Numbered from the stretch's first letter, positions 45,401 to 54,910 are shown. The stretch is DNA of 61,373 nucleotides from Capnocytophaga cynodegmi DSM 19736 (GCF_000379185.1 NZ_KB900708.1:1-61373), one strand, 5' to 3'. A program made the numbers and translations. Notes: generated by a model not told the origin, from the sequence alone.

Positions 45401-45429
45401 AAGGCTTGGAATGGTTTATTCCAAGCCTT
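45401..45429. terminator. bidirectional terminator between rpmA and the hmu operon
   Basis: A perfect 12-bp stem (AAGGCTTGGAAT / ATTCCAAGCCTT) with a 5-nt loop has a T tract on the plus side and a T-rich sequence on the minus side. It can end both the rplU-rpmA and the hmu transcripts. Confidence 0.9.
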
Positions 45430-45452
45430 TTTTACATTTATCTGACGGCGAA

Positions 45453-45791
45453 CTACTCTGGAAGATAGATAATGTCTCCATTTTCCAATTGATAAGCTGT
45501 TCCGATGCGTTTGCCCCGTTTTTGAGAATCATTATCCGTATTTGAAGGGACGTATTTATGTATCTTTTTGCCTTCTCGAGTAATAATTTCCATATTATCT
45601 TTACCTGGATTTTTGACAATGGTAAAATCTTCATTAGTAAACATTTCTGTCATATTCATATTCATCACCATTGCAACCATTAATGCCACTGCAAAAACCA
45701 TTGCAACGTCAAAAAGATTGGCAATAACACTAAGAGGGTCGCTTTCTTCTTTATTTTTTGCTAAAAGTGAGATACGTCTGTTTGACTTCAT
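45453..45791 (-). CDS. hmuV: DUF2149 membrane protein, HmuV-like
   Basis: The 112-residue protein has one transmembrane helix (about residues 28-46, FDVAMVFAVALMVAMVM) preceded by the DUF2149 signature DPLSVIANLFDVAMVFA. The C-terminal part is a small soluble domain ending in AYQLENGDIIYLPE. DUF2149 proteins pair with a MotA/TolQ/ExbB protein and a CobN-like chelatase, like ExbD with ExbB. In Porphyromonas gingivalis the corresponding last gene of hmuYRSTUV is hmuV. Its start overlaps hmuU by 4 bp. A role in energising HmuS or haem uptake is inferred. Confidence 0.83.
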   Translation of the reverse strand: MKSNRRISLLAKNKEESDPLSVIANLFDVAMVFAVALMVAMVMNMNMTEMFTNEDFTIVKNPGKDNMEIITREGKKIHKYVPSNTDNDSQKRGKRIGTAYQLENGDIIYLPE

Positions 45792-46387
45792 TGGGTAATA
45801 TTTTGGTTTCGGATTTGTGAAATGTAATACAAGTTATTAGACTCCTGAGTGTACCATCGCTGTTTAATTTGCTGAGTAACAACCCCTACTATACTAATTA
45901 CTAGTCCCACAACAGTTGTCGCAAATACAATTTGCATATTGTAAGCCATACTTGAAATATCTCCTGATGACAATCCTACCAACGCAGGACTCATTGCAAT
46001 AAGCGTTCCGATAAGCCCAAGAATAGGACCTACTTTAGCTAAAATTTTTGAAGATGTAATATCTTTATCCGCATCAATTTCAAAATTTGTAATGAGAAAA
46101 TCTGTATATGCAGCATCTGGTTTATGTGACAACATATCCCTTAAATAACGAATATACAGGGAATTATCCGTATCAGGAAGCAATTTTTTTATATTTTCAA
46201 TTGTATCGGGAGTACTGGTTTTAATAGCCTCACTCAATAGTTTATCATTCTTCTGTCTATTAATAAATCGATTGTAGAAGCTCCCTACCATAAGTAGCGA
46301 TTTTATAAATAAATACAGCAAGGCAATAATATCAGGGATAAGCAAACTATTTGATACCCAAAATAATATCTTCGAAATAATTTCCAT
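45788..46387 (-). CDS. hmuU: MotA/TolQ/ExbB proton-channel family protein, HmuU-like
   Basis: The 199-residue protein has three membrane helices (about residues 10-38, 113-140 and 152-176). The segment LAKVGPILGLIGTLIAMSPAL near residue 111 and the following ATTVVGLVISIVGVVTQQIK are the MotA/TolQ/ExbB hallmark. The family couples proton flow to motion of a partner protein. Here the partner would be the overlapping DUF2149 protein. The gene order equals hmuU in hmuYRSTUV. It follows hmuT by 24 bp. Confidence 0.88.
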   Translation of the reverse strand: MEIISKILFWVSNSLLIPDIIALLYLFIKSLLMVGSFYNRFINRQKNDKLLSEAIKTSTPDTIENIKKLLPDTDNSLYIRYLRDMLSHKPDAAYTDFLITNFEIDADKDITSSKILAKVGPILGLIGTLIAMSPALVGLSSGDISSMAYNMQIVFATTVVGLVISIVGVVTQQIKQRWYTQESNNLYYISQIRNQNITQ

Positions 46388-46411
46388 CTTTTAATTATAT
46401 TTTATTATTTT

Positions 46412-47092
46412 CTATTTGTTAAAATACCTCCATTTGATTCGATTTACGAAAAATCCGATTAAGAAAATCACCACAAAAAGAACAAAAGTAAATAGGTGCT
46501 CTTTATAATTAATAAACTGATTTTTAGAAACATAAACAATCTTTCCGTTAGCTGTAGTTACCAAACCTAATACCGCAACCAACAGGCTAACAAGAAATAA
46601 CATTTCCAAACGGATATCTTTCTCTGGCAATAACCATCGGATAAGATAACTCATCGTAAAAATACCTACAACAAGCCCTAAAGCCACAAAAATTGCAATT
46701 ATTAAAAAATCCGTTCCTGTAAAGTAAAACATTGATTGTGTAGCGATATAAAATGACATTGGAAAAATTAATAATCCCGAATAGACCTCCAATACTAAAA
46801 ACTTTTTACTCTTTTGAGAAACATATAAATCTTTGATGGATAGAAAACAAAAACCAGCATACAACATTGATTCAATGGTTATTATCACAGCCATTGTACT
46901 TAGTACATTTGTATCCTCAAGCCACCATTTTAGTTCTGTTTGCGATTGTTCGGTAGCTATCGGATACACACACATAACAAAAAGACCAACCAAAACAGAA
47001 AAGATTAATCGGTATTTGGCTTTCCAAAAGCTGATTTTCAATATCGTACTAAGAGCTATACTTACCAATAAAACTGAAATAAGAATTTCCAT
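46412..47092 (-). CDS. hmuT: seven-helix membrane protein, HmuT-like
   Basis: This 226-residue protein consists of about seven transmembrane helices with short loops and no recognisable enzymatic motif. By position it corresponds to hmuT of the hmuYRSTUV haem operon, lying between the CobN-like hmuS and the MotA/TolQ-like hmuU. Its function is unknown; it may form part of an inner-membrane complex with HmuS, HmuU and HmuV. The symbol rests mainly on gene order. Confidence 0.7.
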   Translation of the reverse strand: MEILISVLLVSIALSTILKISFWKAKYRLIFSVLVGLFVMCVYPIATEQSQTELKWWLEDTNVLSTMAVIITIESMLYAGFCFLSIKDLYVSQKSKKFLVLEVYSGLLIFPMSFYIATQSMFYFTGTDFLIIAIFVALGLVVGIFTMSYLIRWLLPEKDIRLEMLFLVSLLVAVLGLVTTANGKIVYVSKNQFINYKEHLFTFVLFVVIFLIGFFVNRIKWRYFNK

Positions 47093-47145
47093 CGCATATT
47101 TAATTATATCTATCTATTAATCAAATAAATATAAAACATTCATAC

Positions 47146-50100
47146 TCATCTTCGCTTTCTTCTCCTGATGAAAAAGACAATTGTAATAAATGCAACAACA
47201 ACTCCAACTCCTACCCAAAGCCCATCAAGTTTTACTTTTTCTTTCTCTTCAGATAGCTCTTCTTTACGCAATACTTTGCCTTCTTTACGCTCTATATCCG
47301 TTGTGGCATTTTTGGTTTGTTCAATTTGTTTACGATATGCAACAGATTGTTCTTGAGACGCTTGACTCTCTATATACTTCTGCAATTTAACATTTTCGCC
47401 ACTAAAACCAGAAGGCTCTAATCCAAAGCGTTCTACAAATTCCAAATATTTATCAATTAGCGATTTAAGCTGAATATCTGTTGGTTTCCAAAATCCCTTA
47501 CGAGAAGTTTCTATCATTATAGCTGTAATTTCTTGCATTGCAGCTGGATTCTCTTTTTCAAAGAAAGCTTGAACTCCTAAGTTTTCTTTATCAAGAACAT
47601 ACAAGTCGTGAACCTGATTCCAGAAAGCATCATCAATAATTTCAGAACGAGTAGCTTCCCACCCAAAAGCATTTGTCACCAATTCGGTAATGCCTTCGGC
47701 GCTGGTTTTCCCTCCTTTAAGAACATCTTTGATGTATTTGGGATTGAAGATAGTTGCTCGTGACTCAACACCCACAGCTTCTTTAAGTTCTTGCATTCGC
47801 ATACGATTATGATTGCGATAGTCGGCCAGATAGGCATCAGGGTCTTTACCTGTAACTTTCTTGATTGCAGTATTCATTCCGCCCATAAATTCAAAAACGT
47901 GGTCAAGGCTTAATGCTCCCCAAACATTACTTTGCCGAGGTTGTATCAGTACATCTGTATTTTGTAAAGAAGCTTCAAACAAAGCTGCTTTGTGTTCACC
48001 CCATTCTTTTTCAAGACCATAGGTAGCTCCCATATTGTTAATATACACTTCAGCAATGTCGTTTTGTGACTCCCATTTATCCCCAGAAAGCATCAGTTCT
48101 TTGGTTCCTGTACTATAACCTCCTCCAAGTCCTCCAAAAATGCGTTGCTTTGACAATTCACGAGCTTCCTTAGGAGAAATTCCTTTGTCCACAAGTGTTT
48201 TTTCTATATCTTGGCTTCCTTTACTAACGTAATTTTCATACTCTTTATCAGAAGCTGAAGACGCTAAATCTATAGCCCGTGTGAGTAAAAACAACCGTGA
48301 GGCTGCTAAATCACGAAACTGACCTGAAGTTTGTACTACTATATCTATACGAGGTCTTTTAAGTTTGTCTGAAGGAATAAGCTGAAGGTCAGTAATTCTC
48401 CCAAAACTATCACGCGTAGGCTCAACCCCTAACATATACATTGCTTGGGCAATCGACACTCCTTCAGTTTCAATAAATTCACTACTCCAGAACGTGTAAG
48501 CTATCTTCTGTGGATATTTCCCGTGTTTATTGAAATACGTATCTATGGTGTGCTGAGCCAAGGCAACTCCTCTATCCCAAGCCAATTCGGTAGGAGTGAT
48601 TTCCGCATTGATAGAATAGAGATTACGTCCTGTGGGAATGGCACGTGGGTTTGCAATAAGATCTCCACCAGAAGAAGGAGAAACGTAACCTCCTTTCATT
48701 GCATTGAACAGCGATTGAAACTCTAAATCAGGGCTTTGCAACAAACTTTGCTGATACTTAACAATATTATTGATTGTTCTATCTATTTCTACAATAGCCC
48801 TTGCACGTTCTTTTTCCTCTTTCGTGTAAGCAGGCTTTTTATTTTTTTGCTGCATTTCTGCCATATTCATATCAGAAGGCTTTTTACTTTTCAGGCTATC
48901 TGGAACAGATATTTTTTCACGAGCAGAATCAGGTTTTTGTTGCTTTTCTTTATTTGTTTTTCCTTCGGTATTCGGATTATTTTTTTTACCTGCACCTACC
49001 ATAAAAGGCATTTTCACGGGAGTAAGAATTTGCTTTGCTTTTTCAATTTCTTCTACAGAAATATTAGCAAACGAAGCTGTTAATTCATAAGAAATCTGTT
49101 TCCCTGTTAAAATCTGGCGAATTAAATCTTTAGCAGGATTCAAATACTTCTGTGTGAAAAACACTTGACTTTTGAGTTCCTTATCTGATACTTTTCCACT
49201 TTGCTTTTCGAGATTGGCTAAACTATAAGCTATTGGGTCAGCTCCCATAGCGATTACAGTGGAAATTATTTTATCTTGGGTGTAGGGTTCTCCTGTTGTG
49301 TAGAGTATTCCATTGATTTTTTCAGTTGATATTTCTTCAGCAAAATTGTCCAACTTTAGTATATCTTCTTCAGTGTATGGAACAGAACGCACACTATCCA
49401 AGCGTAAATCGCGATGTAAACCCATATCAACGGCTATCTTCTTTACCAACAACGAAGCCTGTTTTTTTTCACTGTCAGGAGCTTTGAAATAGTTGCGAAT
49501 ATAATCTTGTAACTTACTGAATTTGTTACGCATATCTGTTTCTGTGAAAGGCGGAGTTAAATATGATAACGTTGTAGCGTACGAACGACGTTTCGCCATC
49601 ATACTCTCACCAATGTTTGCAATGGTATAATAATAGAAATGTGGCGTGGTTCCTACGAACACATCACTCCAATCCTCTCCACATAATGCAACTTGCTTTC
49701 CTGATGTAAATTCAAGACTTCCGTGTGTGCCAAAATGTAGTAAAGCATCAGGCTTGAAAGTATTTTGAACCCAAAAATAACTTCCTAAATAAGCGTGTGT
49801 GGGCGGTTCATCAACTCCGTGAGCCATTGTAAAATCGTCCTTACCTAAAGCAACAGCAGGTTGTGGAAGAATAACCACATTGCCTAATGTAATTTGTGCA
49901 ACCGCCAGATAATCTATCTCATTTTGATTTACAAACATATAACCCCTTTTAGGAGGTCCGTAAGTATTTATTACATTATCATAAGCAGGTTTTGTTAAAG
50001 ATTTCTGTAGCCATTTTTCATATTCCGAAGTTTCAATGAGTGCAGGATTGCCTTCTCTGATAAACTTTTCAAAAACACCAAAGGCTTTATCGGGAATAAT

Positions 50101-51363
50101 GCTACCGCTTCTATCCAAAAGAGCTTCAAATTCTTTGACATTTTCAGGAAGGTTTTCCACTTTAAATCCTTCTGCTTTCATACGTTTAAGCAAATTATAG
50201 AGAGACGCCCCCGCTTCCAATCCCTGACCTGCCAAAGCGTGTGAACCTATGCCTTTAAAGTAGTAAATGGCGACTTTCTTTTCAGAAGTAGGAATCGTTT
50301 TCAACCGAATGAAATTCTGAACAACTTGGGTAAACTTTTCAAGCCGGTCTGGAATGGTTTTGAAAGTAAAAAATCCTTTATCATTCTTTTCTTGAGCAAT
50401 AATCACATACGGATAAATAGCACCATCAAGTTCAGGCATTACTATGGTCTGCCCCATAAAACCTCCGAACATACCCATCTTATCTTTAAGCCAGTCTTCT
50501 TCAAGTTGCAAAATTGATATAGGTGTAAAAATGGGAATATTTCTTTGTTGCAGATAATCAACGAAAACATCTCCATTCGTCATAGAAAGCCTTCCGTGAG
50601 GGAAATAAATAACTGCATCTGGATTGATTTGCTGCAAAAATTCCAATCGCTTATCGAAAGAAAAGATAGGGTACACATTATTTCCTTTGTTTTCAAATGA
50701 ATGTATAATGTTACTAATGTATTCTCTATCACCACCAAAAGGAGAATGAATCCCTGAAATTATAGCGATTTTGGGAGCATTTTCCTTGTACCAATTATTA
50801 TCTTTCAAATATTGTTCAAACGAAGAAACATCGGGAAAATCAAGGGTTTCATCAATATGGAAAAGCACATCTTTTTTTCCTACTGAAGGAACTTCAGGAG
50901 CAGTGACAAACATTTTTTTCTGGTCTATCGACTGGCGAATGTATCTTCCCAAATTTTGGTAATTCTTCTTATCGCCACTATCCAAATAATCAGTTACATT
51001 TCTGAGATGGAGCGAATCCAAACTGCTAATTTTATTCTCAGGTGAGGTAACCACAAAGAAGTGTGTGGGAACTTTTTGGGATATCTTGACAAACTTTTCC
51101 CGTTGTTCCTCATTAATTTTAAGTCCCATACCCCAAGTTAGTACAAAATCATAATCTTTAAGGTTATCAATTTCATCAACTGATACGGATTCATACTTTA
51201 TAAAGTCGTCGGTATTAGACAAAGCAATATTCGATGCCTGAAACGACGGAAAATTCACTAAAGCAATCCGAGTTGGAGCAATCCATTTCTTCCAACCAAC
51301 AAAGCCTATTGTTACGACAAACAAAACTATTAAGCTGATTAAAACGATTTTTTTAGCTTTCAT
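47146..51363 (-). CDS. hmuS: CobN/BchH-like chelatase HmuS
   Basis: The 1405-residue protein belongs to the cobaltochelatase CobN / Mg-chelatase H family. Unlike CobN it has a membrane helix at each end (residues 5-23 and about 1378-1398), so the body is held at the inner membrane. Family segments include FGTHGSLEFTSGKQVALCG near residue 540, IAYTFWSSEFIETEGVSIAQ near 955 and DIVVQTSGQFRDLAASRLF near 1010. A Lys/Pro-rich linker at about 795-845 is an insertion. In hmu loci HmuS is reported to remove iron from haem, the reverse of chelation; cobalamin synthesis is unlikely because no cob genes are present. It lies 28 bp after hmuR. Confidence 0.88.
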   Translation of the reverse strand: MKAKKIVLISLIVLFVVTIGFVGWKKWIAPTRIALVNFPSFQASNIALSNTDDFIKYESVSVDEIDNLKDYDFVLTWGMGLKINEEQREKFVKISQKVPTHFFVVTSPENKISSLDSLHLRNVTDYLDSGDKKNYQNLGRYIRQSIDQKKMFVTAPEVPSVGKKDVLFHIDETLDFPDVSSFEQYLKDNNWYKENAPKIAIISGIHSPFGGDREYISNIIHSFENKGNNVYPIFSFDKRLEFLQQINPDAVIYFPHGRLSMTNGDVFVDYLQQRNIPIFTPISILQLEEDWLKDKMGMFGGFMGQTIVMPELDGAIYPYVIIAQEKNDKGFFTFKTIPDRLEKFTQVVQNFIRLKTIPTSEKKVAIYYFKGIGSHALAGQGLEAGASLYNLLKRMKAEGFKVENLPENVKEFEALLDRSGSIIPDKAFGVFEKFIREGNPALIETSEYEKWLQKSLTKPAYDNVINTYGPPKRGYMFVNQNEIDYLAVAQITLGNVVILPQPAVALGKDDFTMAHGVDEPPTHAYLGSYFWVQNTFKPDALLHFGTHGSLEFTSGKQVALCGEDWSDVFVGTTPHFYYYTIANIGESMMAKRRSYATTLSYLTPPFTETDMRNKFSKLQDYIRNYFKAPDSEKKQASLLVKKIAVDMGLHRDLRLDSVRSVPYTEEDILKLDNFAEEISTEKINGILYTTGEPYTQDKIISTVIAMGADPIAYSLANLEKQSGKVSDKELKSQVFFTQKYLNPAKDLIRQILTGKQISYELTASFANISVEEIEKAKQILTPVKMPFMVGAGKKNNPNTEGKTNKEKQQKPDSAREKISVPDSLKSKKPSDMNMAEMQQKNKKPAYTKEEKERARAIVEIDRTINNIVKYQQSLLQSPDLEFQSLFNAMKGGYVSPSSGGDLIANPRAIPTGRNLYSINAEITPTELAWDRGVALAQHTIDTYFNKHGKYPQKIAYTFWSSEFIETEGVSIAQAMYMLGVEPTRDSFGRITDLQLIPSDKLKRPRIDIVVQTSGQFRDLAASRLFLLTRAIDLASSASDKEYENYVSKGSQDIEKTLVDKGISPKEARELSKQRIFGGLGGGYSTGTKELMLSGDKWESQNDIAEVYINNMGATYGLEKEWGEHKAALFEASLQNTDVLIQPRQSNVWGALSLDHVFEFMGGMNTAIKKVTGKDPDAYLADYRNHNRMRMQELKEAVGVESRATIFNPKYIKDVLKGGKTSAEGITELVTNAFGWEATRSEIIDDAFWNQVHDLYVLDKENLGVQAFFEKENPAAMQEITAIMIETSRKGFWKPTDIQLKSLIDKYLEFVERFGLEPSGFSGENVKLQKYIESQASQEQSVAYRKQIEQTKNATTDIERKEGKVLRKEELSEEKEKVKLDGLWVGVGVVVAFITIVFFIRRRKRR

Positions 51364-51391
51364 TATAAATATTTTTATTGATTATCTTTTG

Positions 51392-53560
51392 CTAAATCGA
51401 CCATTTCAGCCCAACAAAATACGTTCTACCTGGCGAAATGCTCGAATAAAAACTTGCCGTTTTAGTTACATAATCAAACAGATTGTTAATCCCCGCATTG
51501 AGCGTAAAATAATACGGCAAACGAATGGAAGTTTGTAATCGCCATATCACATAACTTTCATAAGGTATGTAAAAACTTCTGTCATCATTATCAATATCGT
51601 ATAATTTAGATGAGCTTACATATTTTCCACTTAGGATAACGTTGGGAACATATTTTGCATCTGCTTTCGGAATATATTCAGCTTTAAAAGTGAATGTATG
51701 AGGTCGGTTAGTTGATTTTCTCTTTTCTATATCATAGTAAGAATACGAACCTTTGATTCGCAACGACTTACTCAATCGGTATGTTGCGGAAAGCTCGGAA
51801 CCAATAATGCGAGTTTTTCCACTAAAGTTGGTATATTGAATCGTGTCTCGGGAGCTATTCCAGTCATTATCAATTTTATCCTTCATTACAGAAACTTGCG
51901 TCATTGCAGTTATATTCCATTTTTTAGTATTGTAATCTACTGAAAAATTAATGTTGTTATTACTTTCAGGTTTTAGATTTTTATTTCCCATTATCTGAAA
52001 ACCTCCTCCCCAAGGATGAAACCAATTGGTATACAACTCCTTAAGAGTAGGCGAACGAAACCCAGTGGAATATCCTAACCTGAATGTTAAATCCTTTACT
52101 TTGTACATTCCTGAAAGGCGATACGTAAAATGTTCTTTGAAAAATGAATGATAATCCATACGAAGACCCGCAACTAAAGTAAAACTTGGGCTAACAATCC
52201 AATCCTGTTGTGCAAATAGCGTATAACTTTTGGCACTTTCCATAGCTTCTGTTCCTTTGCTATTAAATCGGAAACTGAGTAATTTATCTGAAAAAATTTC
52301 TCCTCCAGCTACGAAAGTATGTTCGTTCCTTATGGCTTGATTATATTGAGCTGCAACTCGCCAGATTGTATTTTCGTAATTTTTCTCTCTTTCGTTGAGC
52401 AATCTGTAATAATTTGATTTTTCATATTGGTCAAAAGCTCCTGACAAACTGAGTGTTTTATTTTCAGTGAACGAAAAATCTGTTTTTGCTCCCATTGTGT
52501 AATTGTGGTAATGGTCACGTACTTTTTCGGCTGCTTGTGTTCCACTGTTTCTTTCACTAAAATAATAACTTGGTGTAAGTTCAAAAGTCATTTTCTGTGG
52601 CACAACATTAAATTTCAGCTTTGGCGATACACCATAATTAGTAAATCCAGCGACATTCATCTGAGAAAGCTCAGACTCTTTAACACTTCCGTCATTGTAG
52701 ATTCTTCTCAAAGGATTTGTATCTTTCAGAATATAAGGTTCTCTTTGTTTATAAAAAGAAGCTACACCCAAACTTCCCCATTTCTGTCTGGTTCCTACTG
52801 AAAAGTTAATTTTGTGATCCTGACTTGTATCATAAAGATAATTCGCGGAAATATCGATAGGATTTCGAGCCTCTTTAGTAATAATATTTATCACTCCCCC
52901 CAAAGCATTTGAACCATACAACGAAGAGGAAGCTCCTTTGATAATTTCAATTCGTTCAATATTATCAAGGTCAATGCGGTCATAATCAATATTATCAAAA
53001 GTTTCACCAGCCATTCGTTCTCCATTCATCAGAAAAAGAACGTATTTTCCGCCAAATCCCATCATATTGATATTGGGCATTCCACCATCGTATGTAAAAT
53101 TAATTCCTGAAAATTCAGTTTCTAAAAAATTCTGAAAATCGGTAGCTTGTGATTTTCTAATTTCTTCAGAAGTAATCACTTGAACCGTAATAGGCACATT
53201 TTTAAGATTTTTGGGAGTACGAGTAGCTGTAACAATAACCTCATCTATTTCGATATCTTTATCCTTACAAATGGAAAGTGTGAGGTTACTTGTTTTTTCT
53301 GTCAAATGAATTGAAGCAAAAGCACCCTTGAAGCCATCTTTGGTTATATAAAGAATATACTTCCCTTTGGGCATATTGTGAAAAACAAAATTTCCGTTTT
53401 TATCAGACACGGCTTTTCTGTCAACATTTTGTATTTCTACAAAAACATTTGAAACCCCCTTATTAGTTTGACAATCCATTATTTTTCCTGAAATAGAATA
53501 TTGTCCAAACAAATTGGTTATAAATAAAGAAGATAGAAGTGATAAATAAATTAATTTCAT
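51392..53560 (-). CDS. hmuR: TonB-dependent haem receptor HmuR
   Basis: The 722-residue outer-membrane receptor has a signal peptide (to about residue 20) and a carboxypeptidase-regulatory-like domain (about 22-100). A plug follows with TRTPKNLKNVPITVQVITSEE near 112 and ASSSLYGSNALGGVINIITK near 211. The rest is a 22-strand barrel. The haem-receptor boxes are seen as GFRSP near residue 500 and NKNLKPE near 525, with a histidine (FHPWGG) between them near 514, as in HmuR/HemR/HmbR. It should import haem or haem passed on by HmuY. It lies 71 bp after the second hmuY-like gene, with a GC-rich hairpin in between. Confidence 0.92.
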   Translation of the reverse strand: MKLIYLSLLSSLFITNLFGQYSISGKIMDCQTNKGVSNVFVEIQNVDRKAVSDKNGNFVFHNMPKGKYILYITKDGFKGAFASIHLTEKTSNLTLSICKDKDIEIDEVIVTATRTPKNLKNVPITVQVITSEEIRKSQATDFQNFLETEFSGINFTYDGGMPNINMMGFGGKYVLFLMNGERMAGETFDNIDYDRIDLDNIERIEIIKGASSSLYGSNALGGVINIITKEARNPIDISANYLYDTSQDHKINFSVGTRQKWGSLGVASFYKQREPYILKDTNPLRRIYNDGSVKESELSQMNVAGFTNYGVSPKLKFNVVPQKMTFELTPSYYFSERNSGTQAAEKVRDHYHNYTMGAKTDFSFTENKTLSLSGAFDQYEKSNYYRLLNEREKNYENTIWRVAAQYNQAIRNEHTFVAGGEIFSDKLLSFRFNSKGTEAMESAKSYTLFAQQDWIVSPSFTLVAGLRMDYHSFFKEHFTYRLSGMYKVKDLTFRLGYSTGFRSPTLKELYTNWFHPWGGGFQIMGNKNLKPESNNNINFSVDYNTKKWNITAMTQVSVMKDKIDNDWNSSRDTIQYTNFSGKTRIIGSELSATYRLSKSLRIKGSYSYYDIEKRKSTNRPHTFTFKAEYIPKADAKYVPNVILSGKYVSSSKLYDIDNDDRSFYIPYESYVIWRLQTSIRLPYYFTLNAGINNLFDYVTKTASFYSSISPGRTYFVGLKWSI

Positions 53561-53579
53561 CGTGTTAGCTATAAATATA

Positions 53580-53603
53580 AGGGCGGAAAAATTCTCCCGC
53601 CCT
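53580..53603 (-). terminator. GC-rich hairpin between the second hmuY-like gene and hmuR
   Basis: A 7-bp stem (AGGGCGG / CCGCCCT) encloses 10 nt in AT-rich surroundings. On the minus strand it is followed by TATATTTATAG rather than a clean T run. It may cause partial termination or protect the hmuY mRNA. Confidence 0.5.
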
Positions 53604-53631
53604 GTGCAGACTTTTACTTCATAAATTTGAA

Positions 53632-54264
53632 TTAAAATTTTCCGTCCTGACTTGTTACATATCTGAAAGTCAAATAACCTGCCTTTGCCTTATCATTGTA
53701 AAAATCCGTAACTTGAATTTTTGCAAAATTCCCATTAGCAGTTTTAATTACATACACTCGCTTGGTTGGTGCATACACACTAGGCCAAGTGCCTAAATTG
53801 GAAGGAGAAAGACTCACAAAGCCTGTTTTTGTTTCAAATCCACCTGACATTAAAGCAGAAAATGTATCTTCTTTGCTCACTAAATTAGGATAATTCCCAT
53901 AGCTCATTGTGCCTTGTGTATCCTTAACATATTCCGTAGTTGGAGCTTCTTTTACTGCATCAAATTCTTTATTTTCAACCAAAACGACCTCTGCTTTTCC
54001 TTTTCCTGATTCGCCTCCGTTAGTTTTCACATAATATTCAAAGAAAGCGATATCCCAATCAGTACCTTCCTTCGGATTCGTAACCTGAACAACAGTCCCT
54101 TTTTCAAAAGAAAAATACGTCCATTCTTTTGAGGTAGTAACATCTAAATTTTTTATTTCTGTTAATTTAGTTTCTTTTTCTTCTTTTTTGCTAACCTCAT
54201 CTTTTTGGCAAGATATTAATGCACCTGTAGCTGCCAGAATTGCTGTAATAAAAAATCTTTTCAT
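53632..54264 (-). CDS. HmuY-family haem-binding lipoprotein, second copy
   Basis: The 210-residue lipoprotein has a signal peptide with lipobox GALISC (Cys19). The HmuY pattern follows: EWTYFSFEKGTVVQVTNP near residue 48, TDWDIAFFEYYVKTNGGESG near 68, and the C-terminal FAKIQVTDFYNDKAKAGYLT. HmuY of P. gingivalis takes haem from host proteins using two histidines. This copy contains no histidine at all; methionines at 120 and 139 are possible ligands, as reported for some other HmuY homologues. It lies 4 bp after the first copy and 71 bp before hmuR. Confidence 0.85.
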   Translation of the reverse strand: MKRFFITAILAATGALISCQKDEVSKKEEKETKLTEIKNLDVTTSKEWTYFSFEKGTVVQVTNPKEGTDWDIAFFEYYVKTNGGESGKGKAEVVLVENKEFDAVKEAPTTEYVKDTQGTMSYGNYPNLVSKEDTFSALMSGGFETKTGFVSLSPSNLGTWPSVYAPTKRVYVIKTANGNFAKIQVTDFYNDKAKAGYLTFRYVTSQDGKF

Positions 54265-54268
54265 TGCA

Positions 54269-54910
54269 TTAAAATTTTCCGTCAGTACTATATTTGTAGG
54301 TAAAAGTCAGAAAACCAGATTTGTCGGTTTTGCTGTGATTATATCCCGTTAGTTGAATCTTAGCAAACTTACCATCAGCAGTTTTAACAACATAAACCCA
54401 TTTCGTAATTTCTTGTGTGGGTGTAGTTGCTGGAGGAACAGGTGGAGCATAATTCCACCATCCTTTGGCTTCTTTCACCATTACTGTTCCTGTAATAACA
54501 GAATTGACTGAAATGGTAACAGGCTCTTGACCAGGACGTGGAGAACTTACCACTTCTGTATCTACCACGTAACCCTCTGTAGGCGATTCTTTTACTGAAT
54601 CAAATTCCTTAGTGTTCGTATTTACCACCCCTGCTTGTCCTTTACCTGAAGTTCCTCCATTAGTCTTAATATTATAGCGATTGAAAGCTATATCCCACGA
54701 AAGGTCTGTAGCGGGTTCAGTAATAGGCACTTCACTTCCTTTTGAAAAAGAAAAATACACCCAAGCATCTGACTTAGAAGCATCTAAATCCTTAACTTCC
54801 TTATTACCATTATTAACAATTGGCGGTTCTATTGGCTTGTTCTCATCTTTATTACAAGCTCCAAACACGAATGCTCCCATCAAAAGAGCTGATAAAATAT
54901 ATTTATTCAT
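54269..54910 (-). CDS. hmuY: HmuY-family haem-binding lipoprotein, first copy
   Basis: The 213-residue lipoprotein has lipobox VFGAC (Cys19). It shows the HmuY family pattern AWVYFSFSKGSEVPITEP near residue 49, LSWDIAFNRYNIKTNGGTSG near 69, and the C-terminal KWVYVVKTADGKFAKIQLTG. Only one histidine is present (GYNHSK near 191), so the bis-histidine haem coordination of P. gingivalis HmuY cannot be used. Met144 (GTVMVKEAKG) is a candidate ligand. It is the first gene of the hmu operon and has its own promoter. It has a proline-rich loop (PPVPPATTP near 158) that the second copy lacks. Confidence 0.88.
   Translation of the reverse strand: MNKYILSALLMGAFVFGACNKDENKPIEPPIVNNGNKEVKDLDASKSDAWVYFSFSKGSEVPITEPATDLSWDIAFNRYNIKTNGGTSGKGQAGVVNTNTKEFDSVKESPTEGYVVDTEVVSSPRPGQEPVTISVNSVITGTVMVKEAKGWWNYAPPVPPATTPTQEITKWVYVVKTADGKFAKIQLTGYNHSKTDKSGFLTFTYKYSTDGKF

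Noticed and set aside
48736-49083. 115-codon plus-strand frame opposite hmuS
   Set aside because: It mirrors the Lys/Gln-rich linker of HmuS and encodes a Phe-rich low-complexity sequence, as expected for an antisense shadow.
47146-51363. Cobaltochelatase CobN for cobalamin synthesis
   Set aside because: No cob or cbi genes are near, the protein is membrane-anchored at both ends, and the gene order is that of hmuYRSTUV.
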